DNA of 9,624 nt. Origin: NVQY01 sp047639325 (lineage in GTDB: Bacteria; Pseudomonadota; Alphaproteobacteria; Rhodobacterales; Rhodobacteraceae). The notes below the pieces were generated by a model. It was not told where the DNA came from. It ran no database searches and worked only from the letters and a program-made list of their open reading frames with translations. Location: positions 1-9,624 of the forward strand of contig JBLINN010000162.1 of assembly GCA_047639325.1 (NCBI GenBank). Direction: 5' to 3'. Shown piece by piece: positions 5,813 through 9,624 of this stretch. Position numbers and translations under genes: made by a program. Position 1 is the first letter of the stretch. Each line of letters begins with the position of its first letter.

Positions 5813-6895
5813 ATGGGAGCCTATATTCTAAGACGCCTATTGCTGATCATCCCCACCCTGTTGGGCATCATGATCGTCAACTTTGCGCTGGTCCAGTTCG
5901 TGCCGGGTGGCCCGGTGGAACAGATCATCGCCCAGATGGAAGGCGGCGGTGACGTGTTCGAAGCCTTTGCAGGCGGCGGCGATATCGAAATCCAGGCCAG
6001 CGGCGCCAGTGATCGCTATGTCGGTGCCCGCGGATTGCCCGAAGAGTTCATCAAAGAGCTAGAGGCCGAATTCGGCTTTGACAAACCACCGCTAGAACGC
6101 TTCCTGAACATGATGTGGAACTATATGCGGCTTGATTTTGGCACCAGTTACTTTCGCTCGATCAGCGTGATTGACTTGGTGTTGGAAAAAATGCCGGTGT
6201 CGATCACCTTTGGCCTTTGGTCGACAATTATCGCCTATATCGTGTCGATCCCGTTGGGAATCCGCAAGGCTGTCCACGATGGCAGCACCTTTGACACTTG
6301 GACCAGCGGGTTCATCATCATGGCCTATGCGATCCCCGGTTTCCTGTTTGCGATCCTGCTGCTGGTGCTGTTCGCCGGTGGCTCTTACTGGCAAATCTTT
6401 CCGTTGCGCGGGCTGACGTCGGACAATTGGGATCAACTGACCCTTTTGGGCAAAGTTGGCGATTATTTCTGGCACATCGCCTTGCCCACCATCGCCTATA
6501 CAATCTCGGCCTTTGCCACCCTGACATTGCTGACCAAAAACAGCTTTCTCGACGAGATCAAAAAGCATTACGTCATGACCGCCCGCGCCAAAGGCCTGTC
6601 GGAATCGCAGGTGCTTTATGGCCACGTATTCCGCAACGCGATGCTGATCGTGATCGCCGGGTTTCCTTCGGTGTTCCTGGGGGTGTTCCTTGGCGGATCG
6701 GTGATTATTGAAACCATCTTTTCGCTCGATGGCCTTGGCCGTCTGGGGTTCGAAGCCGCCGTTGCCCGCGATTATCCGGTGATTTTTGGCACGTTGTTTG
6801 TCTTTGGCCTGATCAGCCTGGTCATCGGCATCCTGTCAGACCTGATGTATGTGCTGGTGGACCCGCGCATCGACTTTGCAAAGCGAGAGGGCTGA
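5813..6895 (+). CDS. yejB: ABC transporter permease YejB
   Basis: This is the first inner-membrane permease of the importer and forms the channel with YejE. It is 360 aa, close to E. coli YejB. It starts with the OppB-type pattern YILRRLLLIIPTLLGIMIVN (4-23), with a first membrane helix at about 9-30, then a periplasmic stretch (about 31-125) rich in glycine and acidic residues, then about five more helices (near 130-150, 165-187, 221-241, 278-300, 325-349). The cytoplasmic coupling loop that contacts the ATPase is the EAA-type segment YVMTARAKGLSESQVLYGHV (253-272), continuing to RNA (274-276). No Shine-Dalgarno sequence lies in the 9-bp gap after yejA, so expression probably depends on translational coupling. 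The stop is 1 bp before the yejE start. Confidence 0.95.
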   Translation: MGAYILRRLLLIIPTLLGIMIVNFALVQFVPGGPVEQIIAQMEGGGDVFEAFAGGGDIEIQASGASDRYVGARGLPEEFIKELEAEFGFDKPPLERFLNMMWNYMRLDFGTSYFRSISVIDLVLEKMPVSITFGLWSTIIAYIVSIPLGIRKAVHDGSTFDTWTSGFIIMAYAIPGFLFAILLLVLFAGGSYWQIFPLRGLTSDNWDQLTLLGKVGDYFWHIALPTIAYTISAFATLTLLTKNSFLDEIKKHYVMTARAKGLSESQVLYGHVFRNAMLIVIAGFPSVFLGVFLGGSVIIETIFSLDGLGRLGFEAAVARDYPVIFGTLFVFGLISLVIGILSDLMYVLVDPRIDFAKREG

Positions 6896-6896
6896 C

Positions 6897-8009
6897 ATGG
6901 CGCTGTCCCCCCTGAACGCCCGCCGCTGGCGCAACTTTCGCCGCAATGGCCGGGCCTATTGGTCTTTGATGATCTTTATGCTGCTGTTTGGCCTGTCGCT
7001 GTTTGCCGAATTCATCGCCAATGACAAACCGATCCTGGTGCAATACCGGGGCGAGTATTTCACGCCGATCTTCAAGTTCTACCCCGAAACTGCCTTTGGC
7101 GGCGATTTCCAGACCGAAGCCATCTATCGCGACCCCGAAGTCGCCTGCCTGATCGCCTCTGGCGGCATCGAAGACTGCTTTGACGACCCCGACGGGATAC
7201 TGGACAGTATTGATGCCGGGACGTATGGCGCCGATGTCGAAGGGTTCCAGCAGGGCTGGGCAATCTGGCCACCGATCCCCTATTCGTTCAACACCACCGT
7301 GGACCGCCCCGGTGCCGCACCGCTGCCGCCCAACGCGCAGAATTGGCTGGGCACCGATGACACCAAACGCGATGTGCTGGCCCGGGTGATCCACGGCTTT
7401 CGCCTGTCGATCCTGTTCACCCTGATGGTCACCGGCGCGGCCAGTGTCATTGGCATCATGGCAGGCGCGGTCCAGGGCTATTTCGGTGGCTTGCTGGATC
7501 TGGTGTTCCAGCGGATCATCGAAATCTGGTCCGCCATCCCGTCGCTTTACGTCATCATCATCATGTTCGCCATTCTGGGCCGCAGTTTCTGGCTGCTGGT
7601 GTTCCTGATGGTGCTGTTCTCGTGGACCGGGCTGGTGGGGGTGGTGCGCGCTGAATTCCTGCGCGCCCGCAATCTGGAATATGTCCGCGCCGCCAAAGCG
7701 CTGGGCGTGGGCAACATGACCATCATGTTCCGCCACATGCTGCCCAACGCCATGGTGGCCACGCTGACCATGATGCCCTTTATCGTCACAGGGACGATAT
7801 CGGCGCTGGCCAGCCTTGATTTTCTGGGCTTCGGTCTGCCCTCGTCCGCGCCGTCACTGGGCGAGCTGACGCTGCAAGCCAAACAGAATCTACAAGCGCC
7901 CTGGCTGGCCTTTACCGCATTTTTTGCCTTTGCCACGATGCTGTCCCTGCTGATCTTCATCTTTGAGGGCATCCGGGACGCGTTTGACCCCAGAAAGACG
8001 TTCCAATGA
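6897..8009 (+). CDS. yejE: ABC transporter permease YejE
   Basis: This is the second inner-membrane permease, OppC-like, pairing with YejB. The start at 6897 is one base after the yejB stop and is preceded by GAGAGG (6885-6890) at 6-nt spacing; a longer reading from 6849 overlaps yejB and was rejected. The 370-aa protein has a basic N-terminus (RRWRNFRRNGR, 9-19), one helix at about 22-40, a large periplasmic insert (about 43-145) with two cysteines (C84, C94), and then the OppC entry motif LGTDDTKRDVLARVIHGFR (151-169). About five more helices follow. The EAA coupling loop is EYVRAAKALGVGNMTIMFRH (261-280), continuing MLPNA (281-285). It is about 30 aa longer than E. coli YejE as I recall it, mainly in the periplasmic insert. 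Confidence 0.95.
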   Translation: MALSPLNARRWRNFRRNGRAYWSLMIFMLLFGLSLFAEFIANDKPILVQYRGEYFTPIFKFYPETAFGGDFQTEAIYRDPEVACLIASGGIEDCFDDPDGILDSIDAGTYGADVEGFQQGWAIWPPIPYSFNTTVDRPGAAPLPPNAQNWLGTDDTKRDVLARVIHGFRLSILFTLMVTGAASVIGIMAGAVQGYFGGLLDLVFQRIIEIWSAIPSLYVIIIMFAILGRSFWLLVFLMVLFSWTGLVGVVRAEFLRARNLEYVRAAKALGVGNMTIMFRHMLPNAMVATLTMMPFIVTGTISALASLDFLGFGLPSSAPSLGELTLQAKQNLQAPWLAFTAFFAFATMLSLLIFIFEGIRDAFDPRKTFQ

Positions 8010-8031
8010 TCCAAACCTGCGGTGTGACCCT

Positions 8032-9612
8032 ATGACTGCGCTGTTACAGGTCGATAACCTGTCCGTGTCGTTCCGCCAGGACGGCAAGACCACACCCGCA
8101 GTGCGCGGCGTGTCCTTTACCGTGGACCGCGGCGAAACCGTGGCGCTGGTTGGCGAAAGCGGGTCCGGCAAATCGGTAACAGCCCTATCCACCGTGTCGT
8201 TGTTGGGCGACAGTGCGCAGGTCGAAGGCTCTGTCACTTATGATGGCCAGCAGATGATCGGCGCCGATGACAAACGCCTGATGCAGGTGCGTGGCAACGA
8301 CATCAGCTTCATCTTTCAGGAACCGATGACCTCGCTGAACCCGCTGCACGCCATCGAACGCCAGCTCAGCGAATCCCTCGCCCTGCACCAGGGGATTGTC
8401 GGTAACGCTGCGCGCACCCGGATTATCGAGCTGCTGACACGCGTCGGCATCCGCGACCCAGAGACTCGGCTCGACGCTTATCCGCATCAGCTTAGCGGCG
8501 GGCAACGCCAACGGGTGATGATCGCCATGGCGCTAGCCAACAAACCCGACATCTTGATCGCTGACGAACCCACCACAGCGCTGGACGTGACCATTCAGGC
8601 GCAAATCCTTGACCTGCTGGCCGGGTTAAAGAAAACCGAAAATATGGGCCTGCTGTTCATCACACACGATCTGGGCATCGTGCGCCGGGTGGCCGATAAG
8701 GTCTGTGTGATGAAAGACGGCGAGATTGTCGAATCCGGCCCAACCGCCACGATCTTTGACAACCCACAGCACCCCTATACCCAGAAACTGCTGGCCGCCG
8801 AACCGTCTGGCGAACCCGATCCGGTCCCCGAAGGTGCCGAAGAAATCGTCCGTACGGACAACCTGAAAATCTGGTTCCCGGTCCAGCGCGGGTTGATGAA
8901 ACGAACCGTGGATTACGTCAAGGCAGTCAACGATGCGTCAATCTCGGTGCGGGCCGGGGAAACATTGGGCATCGTCGGCGAATCCGGGTCAGGCAAAACC
9001 ACGCTCGCGCTGGCCATCATGCGGTTGATCGCGTCGACGGGTGGGATAACCTTTCGCGGGCAAGACGTGCGCGGATGGTCAACGCGTGAGTTGCGGCGGT
9101 TGCGCAAGGACATGCAGATCGTGTTCCAAGACCCGTTTGGCTCGCTTTCCCCCCGAATGACCTGTGCGCAGATCATTGGCGAAGGGCTGGGCATCCACAA
9201 GGTCGACCCAACCCGCGACAACCGCGACTTGGTTAGTGAAGCGATGGTTGAGACCGGGCTGGACCCCGCCACAATGGACCGTTACCCGCACGAATTTTCC
9301 GGTGGTCAACGTCAACGAATCGCCATTGCGCGCGCCATGGTGTTGCGACCGCGGTTGCTGGTACTGGACGAACCCACCAGCGCGCTGGACATGACGGTGC
9401 AGGTGCAAATCGTCGACCTGCTGCGTGATTTGCAACGCAAGCACGGGCTGGCTTATCTGTTCATCTCGCATGACCTGCGGGTGGTGCGGGCGATGGCGCA
9501 TAAGGTGGTTGTGATGAAACAGGGCGACGTGGTGGAAATGGGCAGCGCTCAACAGCTGTTTGAGTCGCCAAAAACCGAATACACCCGCGCCCTGATCGCG
9601 GCAGCCGGCTAA
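8032..9612 (+). CDS. yejF: ABC transporter double ATPase YejF
   Basis: This is the energy-coupling subunit, a fusion of two nucleotide-binding domains in one 526-aa chain (E. coli YejF is about 529). NBD1: Walker A GESGSGKS (41-48), Q-loop FIFQEPMTS (93-101), signature LSGGQRQRV (154-162), Walker B ILIADE (174-179), switch H212. The oligopeptide-type tail NPQHPYTQKLL (244-254) follows. NBD2: Walker A GESGSGKT (316-323), signature FSGGQRQRI (422-430), Walker B LLVLDE (442-447), switch H480. Both sites look catalytically complete. There is no cysteine cluster, so no Fe-S site. The start at 8032 was chosen because MTALLQVDNLSVSF matches the normal NBD beginning; the ORF could extend to 7963 inside yejE. 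No good Shine-Dalgarno sequence is seen in the 22-bp gap. Transcription probably ends in the repeat beginning one base after the stop. Confidence 0.96.
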   Translation: MTALLQVDNLSVSFRQDGKTTPAVRGVSFTVDRGETVALVGESGSGKSVTALSTVSLLGDSAQVEGSVTYDGQQMIGADDKRLMQVRGNDISFIFQEPMTSLNPLHAIERQLSESLALHQGIVGNAARTRIIELLTRVGIRDPETRLDAYPHQLSGGQRQRVMIAMALANKPDILIADEPTTALDVTIQAQILDLLAGLKKTENMGLLFITHDLGIVRRVADKVCVMKDGEIVESGPTATIFDNPQHPYTQKLLAAEPSGEPDPVPEGAEEIVRTDNLKIWFPVQRGLMKRTVDYVKAVNDASISVRAGETLGIVGESGSGKTTLALAIMRLIASTGGITFRGQDVRGWSTRELRRLRKDMQIVFQDPFGSLSPRMTCAQIIGEGLGIHKVDPTRDNRDLVSEAMVETGLDPATMDRYPHEFSGGQRQRIAIARAMVLRPRLLVLDEPTSALDMTVQVQIVDLLRDLQRKHGLAYLFISHDLRVVRAMAHKVVVMKQGDVVEMGSAQQLFESPKTEYTRALIAAAG

Positions 9613-9624
9613 GTAGGGTGTGCA
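9613..9624. repeat. Second copy of palindromic repeat, cut by window end
   Basis: GTAGGGTGTGCA begins directly after the yejF stop codon. Its first 11 bases are identical to 44-54, the start of the left arm of the palindrome downstream of dapB. The match ends at the window border, so whether a full stem-loop follows cannot be seen. Chance identity of 11 bases at such equivalent places is unlikely but not excluded. Confidence 0.6.

Noticed and set aside
6822..7736. A 304-aa open reading frame on the minus strand opposite yejB/yejE
   Set aside because: It is rich in H, Q, D and G with no domain pattern, lies antisense to two clear permease genes, and is the usual by-product of GC-rich codon bias.

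Overview
The window looks like ordinary core chromosome from an alphaproteobacterium of the Rhodobacteraceae (Roseobacter group). The evidence is the GC-rich coding sequence, the protein sequences, and the order prephenate dehydratase, membrane-anchored cytochrome c, yejABEF-type transporter. The organism assignment is inferred from remembered family features, not from a database search. No phage, insertion sequence, CRISPR array, tRNA or rRNA is visible, and I see no clearly novel multi-gene system.

Layout. Bases 1-113 are non-coding and hold a rho-independent terminator for dapB, partly overlapped by a large, nearly perfect palindromic repeat. dapB (minus strand, 123-932) makes 4-hydroxy-tetrahydrodipicolinate reductase. 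An 85-bp divergent spacer separates it from rbfA (1018-1413, ribosome maturation). A 246-aa exported phosphodiester glycosidase-family (DUF2233-like) protein follows rbfA after only 4 bp (1418-2158). It converges on pheA (minus strand, 2227-3060, stand-alone prephenate dehydratase with ACT domain). pheA is divergent from a membrane-anchored class I cytochrome c of the CycM/c552 type (3180-3680), with nested dyad symmetry in the spacer. A strong terminator (3705-3739) closes the cytochrome gene.

The second half is one operon, yejA-yejB-yejE-yejF (3899-9612). It encodes a complete peptide-type ABC importer: a periplasmic binding protein, two permeases and a double ATPase. The leader of yejA carries TGGTCTGACCA, a perfect match to the general operator of FadR/GntR-type repressors, and a strong Shine-Dalgarno sequence. 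YejBEF-type transporters in alphaproteobacteria are linked to import of murein peptides and to tolerance of antimicrobial peptides, so muropeptide recycling is a reasonable hypothesis here.

The last 12 bases, directly after the yejF stop codon, repeat the first 11 bases of the palindromic element at the start of the window. The same repeat family therefore appears to lie just downstream of a gene at both ends. The most useful leads are this repeat family, the putative operator at yejA, and the dyad between pheA and the cytochrome gene.
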